This document shows, piece after piece, positions 1 through 7,610 of a stretch of 64,000 nt of DNA. The stretch is from positions 1,240,001 through 1,304,000 of the forward strand of contig NZ_JARUBH010000009.1 of assembly GCF_029626105.1 (NCBI RefSeq), written 5' to 3'. The translations under genes and the position numbers were made by a program. A model generated the notes under the pieces. It made no database searches and had not been told where the DNA came from. It saw nothing but the letters and a program-made list of their open reading frames with translations. The stretch's first letter is position 1. Every line of letters begins with the position of its first letter. The stretch comes from Solwaraspora sp. WMMD792. GTDB taxonomy: Bacteria; Actinomycetota; Actinomycetes; Mycobacteriales; Micromonosporaceae.

Positions 1-167
1 ACGAGGCCGTCGGTCGGTCCGGCCGCGGTGGCGGTGGCGGCGGTCGGACCGGCGGCCAGCAGACCGGCGGTAAGGGCGAGGGCGGCGAGCGACGCCAGGG
101 TTGTTCGTCGCGACGCCGGGGCTGTTCGTCGCGGTCCGGCGGTACGCGGTCGATCCCGCTGCGGCAT
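1..167 (-). CDS. Secreted protein, N-terminal fragment (runs off left edge)
   Basis: Only the first 55 codons are in the window. The reading frame starts at an ATG preceded by AGGAGGAGACAGTC, an excellent ribosome binding site. The product opens with an Arg-rich stretch (MPQRDRPRTAGPRR) followed by a hydrophobic Ala/Leu core ending near AAGPTAATATAA, which is a clear export signal. The mature protein lies outside the window, so the enzyme class cannot be read. The LacI-type palindrome 58 bp upstream suggests a sugar-controlled secreted glycoside hydrolase, which is an inference. Confidence 0.7.
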   Translation of the reverse strand, partial: MPQRDRPRTAGPRRTAPASRRTTLASLAALALTAGLLAAGPTAATATAAGPTDGL

Positions 168-224
168 GACTGTCTCCTCCTGGGAGGCGTCCGGTTTGTT
201 GGCAGAGGTTTCGGTATCAGATCT

Positions 225-238
225 TGTTAGCGTTAACA
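225..238. promoter_or_regulatory. LacI-type operator candidate
   Basis: TGTTAGCGTTAACA is an inverted repeat with two mismatches across its centre. It lies upstream of the secreted gene that leaves the window on the left. Actinobacterial LacI-family repressors of polysaccharide-degradation genes bind sites of this kind with a central CG. No repressor gene is visible nearby. Confidence 0.5.
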
Positions 239-401
239 ACGCGCGGCAGGCGACGTCCCGGTTCGCGTTCGCCCGATTCGTCGCCGTGACACGGCGGTTG
301 CGAGAGTGTTATCCGGTTTGTACCTCGTCGTCAAGGGCCGGACTCCGGGGACGCGCCGCCGACGGACGGGCAGGTAGCGGGCGGCCTCTAGCATCCGGAT
401 C

Positions 402-872
402 ATGAGTTACCAACCGCCGGGGCCGCCACCACCGCCGTCACCCGCTGGGCCGAGCCGCGGCCGGCGGACCACCGTGATCATCGTCGCTGTCGTGCTCGCC
501 GTCGTCCTGCTCTGCTGCGTCGGCGTCGCCGGGGGTGGATTCTGGCTGTACCGGACCGTGTCCGCAGCCACCGAGCCGGCCCGCGACGCCACCACCGCCC
601 ACTTCGACGCGCTGTCCGCCGGAGACTACGCCGGCGCCTACCAACGACTGTGTCAGGACCGCCGGGACACCCTGTCCGAGACGGAGTACGTCCGGCAGGA
701 GTCCGCCGCCGGACAGATCGCCGGGTACGACATCGTCGGCGTCAACGTGTCGACCACCAACGGGCGGACATCCGGCGCCGTCACCGTCGAAGTCACCTAC
801 GACGGTGGCGCGCAGCGGCAGGAGACCGTCAGACTGGTCGAGGAGAACGGCGAATGGCGGGTCTGCCAGTGA
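402..872 (+). CDS. Membrane-anchored protein with proline-rich N-terminus and lumazine/NTF2-like outer domain
   Basis: 156 residues. Residues 1-20 are a Pro-rich cytoplasmic stretch (QPPGPPPPPSP), about 23-50 form one transmembrane helix, and about 55-156 form a small extracytoplasmic domain. The start (ARDATTAHFDALSAGDYAGA) and the end (ENGEWRVC) match DUF4878/NTF2-like domains fused to a membrane anchor in actinomycetes. Two cysteines in the outer domain could pair. There is no Shine-Dalgarno; TCTAGCAT lies just upstream, so a leaderless transcript is plausible. Function is unknown. Confidence 0.75.
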   Translation: MSYQPPGPPPPPSPAGPSRGRRTTVIIVAVVLAVVLLCCVGVAGGGFWLYRTVSAATEPARDATTAHFDALSAGDYAGAYQRLCQDRRDTLSETEYVRQESAAGQIAGYDIVGVNVSTTNGRTSGAVTVEVTYDGGAQRQETVRLVEENGEWRVCQ

Positions 873-914
873 CACCCGACCACCTGCCACGACCGTGACG
901 GAGGGCGGAGCGGG

Positions 915-1628
915 ATGATCGAGGCACTGCTGCCAGCCACGGCGGTCGCCCGCGAGGCGTTCGACGACAGCGTCCCGGTCACCCTGTTCCCCGAGGAGAC
1001 GGCCGTGGTCGGCAACGCGGTGGACAAGCGCCGCCGCGAGTTCGGCACCGCCCGCCGCTGTGCCCACGAAGCCCTCGCCGAGCTGGGCTTCCCCGGCGTA
1101 CCGGTGCCGTCCGGCGCACGCCGCGAACCCCGCTGGCCGGCCGGGGTGGTCGGCAGCATCACCCACTGCGCCGGCTACCGCGCGGCGGTGGTGGCCCGGT
1201 CGGCCGACCTGACCACGGTCGGCATCGATGCCGAACCGCACGAACCACTGCCCTCCGGAGTGCTGAACAGCATCACCGTGCCCGACGAACTCACCTGGCT
1301 GACCGCCCGCCGGGACACCCACCCGCAGGTGCACTGGGACCGGCTACTGTTCTGCGCCAAGGAAGCCGTCTACAAGGCGTGGTATCCGCTGGCGGAACGC
1401 TGGCTCGGCTTCGAGCAGGCGTACATCGAGGCGACCCCCGGCTCCGGTGGCGCCGCCACCTCCGGCTCCGGTGGCGCCGCCACCGACGGGGACTTCACCG
1501 CCCGGCTGCTGGTGCCCGGCCCGGCGCTGCCCGACGGCACGCCGCTGACCGGGTTCACCGGCCGGTGGCTGACCCGCAACGGCCTGATCGTCGCCGCGAT
1601 CAGCGTCCCGGCCGGCCCCGACGTCTGA
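915..1628 (+). CDS. 4'-phosphopantetheinyl transferase (EntD/Sfp superfamily)
   Basis: 237 residues. It would transfer the phosphopantetheine arm of coenzyme A to carrier-protein domains of polyketide, peptide or siderophore synthases. Family signatures are in order: GSITHC at 80-85, VGIDAEP at 102-108 with Mg-binding D105 and E107, and the helix FCAKEAVYKAWYPL at about 146-159 with E150 and K154. The layout is that of the EntD type. Residues about 177-190 carry a duplicated GSGGAATS segment from an in-frame 24-bp DNA repeat, in a variable loop. The 3' end overlaps the convergent DUF1707 gene by 29 bp. Its carrier-protein partners are not in the window. Confidence 0.9.
   Translation: MIEALLPATAVAREAFDDSVPVTLFPEETAVVGNAVDKRRREFGTARRCAHEALAELGFPGVPVPSGARREPRWPAGVVGSITHCAGYRAAVVARSADLTTVGIDAEPHEPLPSGVLNSITVPDELTWLTARRDTHPQVHWDRLLFCAKEAVYKAWYPLAERWLGFEQAYIEATPGSGGAATSGSGGAATDGDFTARLLVPGPALPDGTPLTGFTGRWLTRNGLIVAAISVPAGPDV
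1440..1484 (+). repeat. 24-bp in-frame tandem duplication inside the phosphopantetheinyl transferase gene
   Basis: Two adjacent copies of a 24-bp unit beginning GGCTCCGGTGGCGCC. It adds GSGGAATS without breaking the frame, so it is a recent slippage-type expansion in a tolerant loop. Confidence 0.8.
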
Positions 1629-2214
1629 CCGTCACACCGCCCCAGAACGCCAACCCGTTGATGTGGATCCTCGGCCCACCGGGGCTGCCCAGCCCGGCGG
1701 CCCGCTGCCCGAAGTCGCCCATCAGCCCGATCCCGCTGATTGACACCTCGGCGTCGTCCGGCACCACGATCTCGATCCCGCCCATGATCGCCCAGGCCCG
1801 GATCCGGATCGCGTTCGCGTCGAACTGCGCCTCCCGCAGGTCGATCCGGCCGCCGCCCCAGAAGGCGATCGCCCGCAGAATGCCCGGTGCCACCCACCGG
1901 CCACGCCGGTCGAAACCGCTCATCACCGCGATCGCCCACTGCGACGGCCGCGACGGCGCCAGACCGTGCTCGCCGCGCCGGGCCACCGCGTCGGACACCG
2001 CGCGGGGGATGTCCCGGGTCAGCGGTTCCAACTCCGCGTACGTCCGGGCGGCGTACACCCGGCCCAGCCGTTCGTCCAACTCGGGCAGATCGATCCGGCC
2101 CTCGGCGGCCGCGGCCCGCAGCACCTCCGCCACCTGCTCGCGGTCGGCGTCGGAGGCCCGCAGCCCGTCGGGAGGCAGGCGGTCAGGTGGCAGCCGGTCA
2201 GGAAGGTCGCTCAC
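1600..2214 (-). CDS. DUF1707 / LiaF-C-like protein
   Basis: 204 residues from a GTG start whose codon overlaps the stop of the Nudix gene (GTGA), so the two genes are translationally coupled. After a DRLPPDRLPPDG repeat, residues about 15-70 match DUF1707 (RASDADREQVAEVLRAAAAE ... LDERLGRVYAARTYAEL), a short helical domain common in actinobacteria and often fused to membrane or envelope-stress modules. Residues about 95-200 form a glycine-rich beta repeat (AIFWGG-like segments, IDLREAQF, IEIVVPDD) like the C-terminal domain of LiaF-type envelope sensors. No membrane segment is evident, so a cytoplasmic regulatory or scaffold role is likely. Confidence 0.75.
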   Translation of the reverse strand: MSDLPDRLPPDRLPPDGLRASDADREQVAEVLRAAAAEGRIDLPELDERLGRVYAARTYAELEPLTRDIPRAVSDAVARRGEHGLAPSRPSQWAIAVMSGFDRRGRWVAPGILRAIAFWGGGRIDLREAQFDANAIRIRAWAIMGGIEIVVPDDAEVSISGIGLMGDFGQRAAGLGSPGGPRIHINGLAFWGGVTVRRRGRPGR

Positions 2215-2750
2215 GCCCACAGGGTACCGAGCGGCGCCGGGTCCGTCGGATCGGTCAGATAGCGCGCCAGCACCTCGGTGTGCAACGGGAACGCGAGCGT
2301 GGTTGGCTCGGTCACCACCAGCCACTCGGTGGCCTCCTCGGTCGCCGCCGACACCGGCAACGCCTGCGCCGGTCGGGGCGGCAGCACCCCGAAGATCAGC
2401 AGGCTCGCACCGTTGGGCACGCTGCGTACGGCGTACAGCCGCACCTGGTCGGCCCGCCCGGTCAGGCCGGTCTCCTCGTGCAGCTCGCGGACCACCGCGG
2501 TACGCCAGTCCTCGCCGTACTCGATGAAGCCGCCCGGCAGCGCCAGTTCGCCGCGCGCCGGCTCGATGTCGCGTCGCTGCACCACCACGCCGATCCCCTG
2601 TGGAGTCGTCACCGGCACCACGGCGACCGCCACCGGCGTCGGGTTGCGCCAGACCTGCTGCCCACAGTGGCCACAGGACCGGGGCCAGCCGGCGTCGGCC
2701 GGGTAGCGGGTACCGCAGGACGAGCAGAACGAGTAGGGCACGCCAGTCAC
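2211..2750 (-). CDS. Nudix hydrolase with N-terminal zinc ribbon
   Basis: About 179 residues if GTG at 2750 is the start; another GTG at 2816 would add 22 Gly-rich residues. A zinc ribbon (FCSSCG ... CGHCG) comes first, then a complete Nudix box, GGFIEYGEDWRTAVVRELHE followed by ETGL (pattern GX5EX7REUXEEXGU). This order resembles NudC-like or zinc-ribbon Nudix proteins that hydrolyse nucleoside diphosphate derivatives. The substrate is not readable. It is the first gene of a two-gene unit with the DUF1707 gene and is divergent from the HExxH gene. Confidence 0.85.
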   Translation of the reverse strand: MTGVPYSFCSSCGTRYPADAGWPRSCGHCGQQVWRNPTPVAVAVVPVTTPQGIGVVVQRRDIEPARGELALPGGFIEYGEDWRTAVVRELHEETGLTGRADQVRLYAVRSVPNGASLLIFGVLPPRPAQALPVSAATEEATEWLVVTEPTTLAFPLHTEVLARYLTDPTDPAPLGTLWA

Positions 2751-2875
2751 AGCGCCCGACGATACGCCGGTCACCGGGCCCCGCCCGCTGTCGCCTATCC
2801 GACCGCCGCCGGGCACCCGTCGCCGTACCCGGTCGGGGATCCTGACGGCAGCAAACCGTACGGGGAGGTGTGTCG

Positions 2876-3595
2876 ATGCTGTTCAGCGCGGCGTGCCCGG
2901 TCCGGGAGACCGAGCGGGACTGGATCGACGAGTCGCTGTCCTGGCTGATCCGCGAGTTCGGCGAGCCGGCGCTGCGCGGACCGGTGGTGCTGCCCACCGA
3001 CGAGTTCTTCCCCGGCGCCTACCACGGCAGCCGGGCCGACGTGGCGGCGGTGCTGCACCGGGTCGCACGGCACATGGCCGTCGACCCGGACCGGGTCGAG
3101 CTGGTCTTCGAGCCGGCCGACGACACCGAAGCCGCGCTACTGGCCAGCCTGCCGGCGTACGCGCAGGCCGCCTCGGGCGCCGCTGGCCACTACGTACGTC
3201 GGGGCGGCCGGGGCGTGATCACCATCGCCGGGGCGCAGGCCTGCCAGCCGACGGCGCTGGTCGCCACCGTCGCGCACGAGCTGGCCCACGAACGCCTGAT
3301 CGGCGAGGGCCGGCACCGCCCCGACGCCGCCGACCACGAGCCGCTCACCGACCTCACCACCGTCTTTTTCGGACTCGGCATCTTCACCGCCAACGCCGCC
3401 TTCGACTACCGGGGTCGGGCCGGCGGCTGGCAGTCGAGCCGGCTCGGCTATCTCACCGAGCCGATGTACGGCTACGCGCTGGGCCGGTACGCCTGGCTGC
3501 GCGACGACCTGCCGCCCCGCTGGGCCCGGCATCTCGACACTAACCCGCGCAACTACCTGCGCCGGTCGCTGCGTTACCTGGACCGGCGGCGCTAG
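2876..3595 (+). CDS. Uncharacterised protein with zincin-like HELAH motif
   Basis: 239 residues from ATG with GGGGAGG eight bases upstream (a GTG six bases earlier is possible). I do not recognise a named family. The centre contains VAHELAHERLIGEG with HELAH at about 134-138, the zincin metallopeptidase pattern HExxH, followed by DHEPLTDLTTVFFGLGIF, where E155 or D159 could be the third ligand. There is no signal peptide or membrane helix, so it would be a cytoplasmic, non-classical metallopeptidase or a structural relative. The N-terminal region (VLPTDEFFPGAYHG) is also well formed. It stands alone between divergent and unrelated genes. Confidence 0.7.
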   Translation: MLFSAACPVRETERDWIDESLSWLIREFGEPALRGPVVLPTDEFFPGAYHGSRADVAAVLHRVARHMAVDPDRVELVFEPADDTEAALLASLPAYAQAASGAAGHYVRRGGRGVITIAGAQACQPTALVATVAHELAHERLIGEGRHRPDAADHEPLTDLTTVFFGLGIFTANAAFDYRGRAGGWQSSRLGYLTEPMYGYALGRYAWLRDDLPPRWARHLDTNPRNYLRRSLRYLDRRR

Positions 3596-3618
3596 CTGCG
3601 TCACCTGGACCGGCGGCG
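3568..3618 (+). repeat. 27-bp tandem duplication spanning a stop codon
   Basis: Two copies of a unit beginning GCTGCGTTACCTGGACCGG, one difference between them. The first encodes the last residues of the HExxH protein and its TAG; the second lies just beyond. Confidence 0.8.
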
Positions 3619-3631
3619 GTAACCTGCGGCG

Positions 3632-4558
3632 ATGCGGCACACCCTGGAGCCGAACACCCGGACCCTGCACGGCTACTTCTCACCCGGCTATCCGCCGGTG
3701 CTCACCATCGACCCCGGCGACACGGTCATCTTCCGTACCCTGGACTGCTGGTGGTCGGCCGGGCCGTACGCCGGCGGGCCGCACGACCAGCGGCCCCGGC
3801 ACGCGGCGTACCGGCCGGGGTTCGGCCATGCGCTGGTCGGGCCGGTCGCGGTGCGCGGTGCCCGGCCCGGGACGACGCTATCGGTACGGGTCGACGAGGT
3901 ACTGCCGGCCGAGTGGGGCACCACCCTGGCCGGCAGCGCGTTGACCCCGCACAGCGACCGGTACGGGATCGCCGGCACCGAAACCGTGCACACCTGGCAG
4001 CTCGACCCGGCCGCCGGCACCGGCCGCAACCAGCTCGGCCACACCGTGACCCTGCGGCCGTTCCTCGGGGTGCTCGGCATGCCGCCGGCGCAGCCCGGCG
4101 AGCATTCGACGATCCCGCCCCGGCGCTGCGGCGGCAACCTGGACTGCAAGGACCTGGTCGCCGGCAGCACCCTGCTGCTGCCGGTCACCGTCGACGGCGC
4201 GCTGTTCTCCGTCGGCGACGGCCACGCAGCCCAGGGCGACGGCGAGATCTGCGGTACGGCGATCGAATGCCCGATGGACCGGGTCCAGCTCACCTTCGAC
4301 CTGGTCGACGACCAGCCGCTGACCGGCCCGGTGGCCCGGGTCGACGGTGCCTGGCTGACCCTCGGCCTGGGCGACACCCTCGACGCCGCTGCGGCCGACG
4401 CGCTCGACGCGATGATCACCCTGATGTCCCGCCGGCACGGGCTGTCCCGGGGCGACGCGGTCGCCCTGGCCAGCGTCGTCGTCGACGTACGGGTGACGCA
4501 GATCGTCAACGGCGTGGTCGGCGTGCACGCCCGGCTCGCCGACGAGGCCCTCCGCTGA
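3632..4558 (+). CDS. Acetamidase/formamidase family protein
   Basis: 308 residues covering the whole FmdA/AmdA fold. Visible landmarks are GDTVIFRTLDCWW near residue 30, ALVGPVAVRGARPG near 68, PPRRCGGNLDCKDL near 165, the conserved segment LFSVGDGHAAQGDGEICG near 192 and the ending DVRVTQIVNGVVGVHARL. Family members hydrolyse formamide or short amides to acid plus ammonia in the cytoplasm. The cysteine- and aspartate-containing core is intact, so an active amidase is likely, but substrate preference cannot be read. It is single, with no transporter beside it. Confidence 0.85.
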   Translation: MRHTLEPNTRTLHGYFSPGYPPVLTIDPGDTVIFRTLDCWWSAGPYAGGPHDQRPRHAAYRPGFGHALVGPVAVRGARPGTTLSVRVDEVLPAEWGTTLAGSALTPHSDRYGIAGTETVHTWQLDPAAGTGRNQLGHTVTLRPFLGVLGMPPAQPGEHSTIPPRRCGGNLDCKDLVAGSTLLLPVTVDGALFSVGDGHAAQGDGEICGTAIECPMDRVQLTFDLVDDQPLTGPVARVDGAWLTLGLGDTLDAAAADALDAMITLMSRRHGLSRGDAVALASVVVDVRVTQIVNGVVGVHARLADEALR

Positions 4559-4574
4559 GTGCCGCGACAGGTTG

Positions 4575-5207
4575 CTAGTAGCCGACGGTGAGCCAGGAGC
4601 GGTGCGTCGTGGGAGCCTCGATCTCGTCGGCGAACGCACTGGCGTAGTCCTCGACACCGATCGCCGAACGGCCGTTCGCGTCGGACACCAGCGCGGTCCG
4701 GCTCGTCCGGTACGTGCCTCGGCGGGTGCCGGGCGCGTGCGGGCCGAACTCGGCGGCGGGCACCAGCACGAACCAGTCGATCTCGTCGGGGGAGGCCGCC
4801 AGTGTGTCGAGTGCCTGCTGGTGGGCGGTGACGCGGGGCCGCAGCGCGGCGGGGAACGAGTCGGTGTCGCCGAGGCGGGGCCCTCCCGCTCGCAGCGGCA
4901 GGACGGCCGAGCCACCCACGATGCCCAGCCGGACGCGACGGCTGATAGCGGGAAGCAGCGCTCGCACGCTGGCGACGATTCCACCCTCGGCACTGAGCGC
5001 CGGCAGGGCCACGGCGAGGACGTCGGCGTCGCTGGCCATCCGCGACGCGAAAGAGGGATCGTAGACGGTGCCGGGGACGGAGGAGACGCCCGCCGGCCAG
5101 GTGCCCGCCGCGCTGCGCGAGACGGCGACGACGTCGTGGCCGCGCGCCGCGAACTCCCGGACGAGGGCGGCACCGGCGAAGCCGGTGCCCACAACGACGA
5201 TTCTCAT
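4575..5207 (-). CDS. NAD(P)-binding oxidoreductase (NmrA/SDR-like)
   Basis: 210 residues. The N-terminal Rossmann signature is VVVGTGFAGAALVREFAARG and the family core LGIVGGSAVLPLR lies near residue 95. The protein is short for NmrA relatives but complete, ending with DEIEAPTTHRSWLTVGY. Relatives are NAD(P)H-binding proteins, often redox-responsive. The start has an upstream AGGAGA. It is divergent from an HxlR regulator, a common pairing, so HxlR control through the shared 119-bp intergenic region is likely. Confidence 0.8.
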   Translation of the reverse strand: MRIVVVGTGFAGAALVREFAARGHDVVAVSRSAAGTWPAGVSSVPGTVYDPSFASRMASDADVLAVALPALSAEGGIVASVRALLPAISRRVRLGIVGGSAVLPLRAGGPRLGDTDSFPAALRPRVTAHQQALDTLAASPDEIDWFVLVPAAEFGPHAPGTRRGTYRTSRTALVSDANGRSAIGVEDYASAFADEIEAPTTHRSWLTVGY

Positions 5208-5304
5208 CTGACGGTCTCCTGATGGTGATCAGCTGGGACGGGTGCTGCTGCGCAGGTGTGCGACACCCACTGTCGGCGTCGAGACCGCCGTTGCCAAACA
5301 CCAC

Positions 5305-5317
5305 GTAAGCCGCTTAC
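5305..5317. promoter_or_regulatory. Perfect palindrome, candidate HxlR operator
   Basis: GTAAGCCGCTTAC is a perfect 6-1-6 inverted repeat located 10 bp before the HxlR GTG start and 98 bp from the divergent oxidoreductase start. Its placement fits autoregulation plus control of the divergent gene. Confidence 0.55.
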
Positions 5318-5326
5318 CTTTTGTTA

Positions 5327-5734
5327 GTGACGGCATCTCACGACAGGCGGGTCAGCGAAAATGCGTGCGGGGAGTTCCGTCGGGTGGCCGAGTTCGCGGG
5401 CCGCAAGTGGAACGCCGCGATCCTGATGAGCCTGCATCGCGGCCATCAACGCTTCTCGGAGCTGCGCGCCAACGTCGACGGCATCTCGGACCGGCTCCTC
5501 TCGGCGCGGCTGCAGGAACTGGTCCGGGAAGGGCTCGTCCGCAAGGAGGTGACCCCCACATATCCGGTGCAGGTGCGGTACTCCCTCAGCGACGCCGGCC
5601 GGGAGCTGATCCAGGTGCTGCATCCACTGGTCAGCTGGGCACACCGCTGGGGTTGGGGGGCAGCCGCCGCAGCACCAGCAGGCACGCTCACACCCCCGTG
5701 GTCGAGCCGGGCCGGACGATCATCAGCACCGTGA
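5327..5734 (+). CDS. HxlR-family transcriptional regulator
   Basis: About 135 residues from GTG; a TTG six bases earlier is possible. It has the HxlR winged helix: CGEFRRVAEFAGRKWNAAIL, then RFSELRANVDGISDRLLSAR as recognition region and VRYSLSDAGRELIQVLHPL as wing and dimer helix. Family members sense redox or electrophile stress, often through a conserved N-terminal cysteine, here in the NACGEF segment. The C-terminal ~25 residues are low complexity (GAAAAAPAGTLTPPW) and overlap the convergent DUF2269 gene, so the true end may have shifted. Confidence 0.85.
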   Translation: MTASHDRRVSENACGEFRRVAEFAGRKWNAAILMSLHRGHQRFSELRANVDGISDRLLSARLQELVREGLVRKEVTPTYPVQVRYSLSDAGRELIQVLHPLVSWAHRWGWGAAAAAPAGTLTPPWSSRAGRSSAP

Positions 5735-6146
5735 CGGTCGCCCAGAGCAGGTTGAACACCCCGGTGTACGCCGCCAGCCGCCCCGGGGCCGCCCCGGCTT
5801 TCGTCGCGTCGACTCCGGTCAGCAGCGTCGCCTGGCGGGGCAGGACCCGCAGCACCAGCAGCGCGGCGGCGATCGCGGTGAGCGCGATCGACACCAGCAG
5901 CCAGGCGTCGGTGAGCACCCCGAGGCTGGTGGCGGTGGCCAGGCCGAAGACCGGCACGACGATCCCGACGGCGGCGTACACCCGGCAGATCCGGTGCAGC
6001 GTGCGCAGCCTCGTGCGGGCGGCGGCGTCGTGCGGGTCGGCGATCGCCCGCCGGGCGGCGGCCGGGAACATGCTGGCCGCGACGGTGACCGGGCCGATCG
6101 CCACGATCGCCGCCAACACGTGTACGGAGAGCAGGAATTTCGTCAC
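5688..6146 (-). CDS. DUF2269-like integral membrane protein
   Basis: 152 residues from GTG with about four hydrophobic helices: FLLSVHVLAAIVAIGPVTVA at the N-terminus, then near 55-75, 80-100 and 125-147. The arrangement with an N-terminal HVLAAI segment and a cytoplasmic Arg/Asp loop (RRAIADPHDAAARTRLRTLH) matches small predicted membrane proteins of the DUF2269 type. Function is unknown. It is divergent from the GlxA-like regulator with only 94 bp between starts. Confidence 0.7.
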   Translation of the reverse strand: MTKFLLSVHVLAAIVAIGPVTVAASMFPAAARRAIADPHDAAARTRLRTLHRICRVYAAVGIVVPVFGLATATSLGVLTDAWLLVSIALTAIAAALLVLRVLPRQATLLTGVDATKAGAAPGRLAAYTGVFNLLWATVTVLMIVRPGSTTGV

Positions 6147-6240
6147 GCGGCGACGGTATGTGCGGTATCGTGCCGCGACGAGTGGCCAGCAGGACATAGG
6201 TCGACGGATTCTCGCCACGGCCCGGCGTACCGTCGTCGAC

Positions 6241-7188
6241 GTGCACCGGATCGCGATCCTCGCCCTCGACGGGGTCATCCCCTTCGACCTGTCCACCCCG
6301 ATCGAGGTGTTCGGCCGGCTGCGGCTGCCCGACGGCCGGGCCGCGTACCAGGTGGTGGTCTGCGCGGCCACCGCCGAGGTGGACGCCGGCGCGTTCACCC
6401 TGCGACCCGCCGCCGACCTGACCGCGCTGGCCACCGCCGACACGGTGATCGTCCCCGGCTGCGCCGACCTGTCGGCCCCGGTGCCGCAGCCGGTGCAGGC
6501 CGCGCTGCGTGCCACCGCCGACGCCGGCACCCGGATCGCCTCGATCTGCTCCGGCGCGTTCGTCTTGGCCGCCGCCGGCCTGCTCGACGGGCGACCGGCC
6601 ACCACCCACTGGCGCGCCGCCGCCGACCTGGCCGCCCGCTACCCGGCCGTCCGGGTCGACCCGGACGTGCTCTACGTCGACGACGGGCAGATCCTCACCT
6701 CCGCCGGGGCCGCCGCCGGCCTCGACCTGTGTCTGCATCTGGTCCGGCGCGACCACGGCTCGGCGGCGGCGGCCGACGCGGCCCGGCTGTCGGTGATGCC
6801 GCTGGAACGCAGCGGCGGGCAGGCCCAGTTCATCCCCGCCCAATCACCACCGGCACCACCCGAGCCGGCGATTGAGCCGCTGCTGAACTGGCTGCGTGAG
6901 CAGGCGGCCGAACCGTTGACGCTGGCCCGGATCGCCGACCGGGCCGGCATGAGCCCTCGGACCCTGCACCGACGCTTCCGAGAACACACCGGCGTCCCGC
7001 CGCTGCGCTGGCTGCAGGAGGCCCGGATCCGGCAGGCCCAGCACCTGCTGGAAGCCACCGACGACGGGGTCGAGCAGATCAGCCGCCGGGTCGGCTTCGG
7101 TTCACCGACCGCGTTCCGGGACAGCTTCAAACGGATCGTCGGCACCAGCCCGTACGCCTACCGGGGCGCCTTTCGTCAGCCTCAGTAA
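6241..7188 (+). CDS. GlxA-type transcriptional regulator: DJ-1/PfpI domain plus AraC HTH
   Basis: 315 residues from GTG. Residues about 1-170 form a class-I glutamine amidotransferase-like (DJ-1/PfpI) domain, with IAILALDGVIPFDLSTPIEV and the nucleophile-elbow segment RIASICSGAFVLAAAG near residue 98. Residues about 215-310 carry two AraC-type helix-turn-helix motifs: LTLARIADRAGMSPRTLHRR and VEQISRRVGFGSPTAFRDSF. This is the standard GlxA layout; the amidotransferase-like domain is thought to sense ligands. The divergent membrane protein is its likely target. Confidence 0.9.
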   Translation: MHRIAILALDGVIPFDLSTPIEVFGRLRLPDGRAAYQVVVCAATAEVDAGAFTLRPAADLTALATADTVIVPGCADLSAPVPQPVQAALRATADAGTRIASICSGAFVLAAAGLLDGRPATTHWRAAADLAARYPAVRVDPDVLYVDDGQILTSAGAAAGLDLCLHLVRRDHGSAAAADAARLSVMPLERSGGQAQFIPAQSPPAPPEPAIEPLLNWLREQAAEPLTLARIADRAGMSPRTLHRRFREHTGVPPLRWLQEARIRQAQHLLEATDDGVEQISRRVGFGSPTAFRDSFKRIVGTSPYAYRGAFRQPQ

Positions 7189-7254
7189 CTTATGGTCCGT
7201 GGTACGTCGTCAAGAGTCGGGCCGGCCGTAGGATCGGGCTGAGGAGGTGCGGCA

Positions 7255-7608
7255 ATGACGAGGGCAGAAGGCGCGCCGCCTGGTTCGCGGTACGCCGACC
7301 AGCGGCACTACGTCATCCCCGCGCGCCTGGCCGATCTGCGAGGGCCGGTGACCGGGGTGGTGACTCTTGATCGCTGGTTGGACTGGTCCGGTGACAGTGA
7401 CTACGACCTCGACGACGCCGGTGATCTCCAGCTGATGTATCAGACGGTGCTGAACCAGGCTGCCAGCGTTGCTGATTTGAGCCGGTGGCTCGACGCGGAC
7501 ACGTTACGTCAAGTGTGGCCACGCTTGTGGCTGCCAGCGCGGCTGCGTGCGCTGTGGCAGGCGCGGTTCCCTGAACTGGCCGCCCCGCCGCGGACGCTGG
7601 CTGGCTGA
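7255..7608 (+). CDS. Small protein upstream of AbiEii-like gene, putative antitoxin partner
   Basis: 117 residues, RBS GAGGAGGTGC, no recognised domain. The protein is acidic in the middle (GDSDYDLDDAGDL) and Trp/Arg-rich near the end (WPRLWLPARLRALWQARF). Its TGA ends two bases before the start of the AbiEii-type nucleotidyltransferase reading frame, so the two form one unit. Position alone suggests it is the antitoxin or partner of that toxin. The sequence does not look like the known AbiEi winged-helix antitoxins. Confidence 0.6.
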   Translation: MTRAEGAPPGSRYADQRHYVIPARLADLRGPVTGVVTLDRWLDWSGDSDYDLDDAGDLQLMYQTVLNQAASVADLSRWLDADTLRQVWPRLWLPARLRALWQARFPELAAPPRTLAG

Positions 7609-7610
7609 TC

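Noticed and set aside
28-405. Plus-strand reading frame of 125 residues
   Set aside because: It is Arg/Ala/Val-rich without domains and opposes the minus-strand secreted gene, which has a good ribosome binding site and signal peptide.
5688-6605. Longer version of the DUF2269-like gene starting at 6605
   Set aside because: The added N-terminal 150 residues are the antisense of the GlxA-type regulator; the GTG at 6146 begins with a proper membrane helix.
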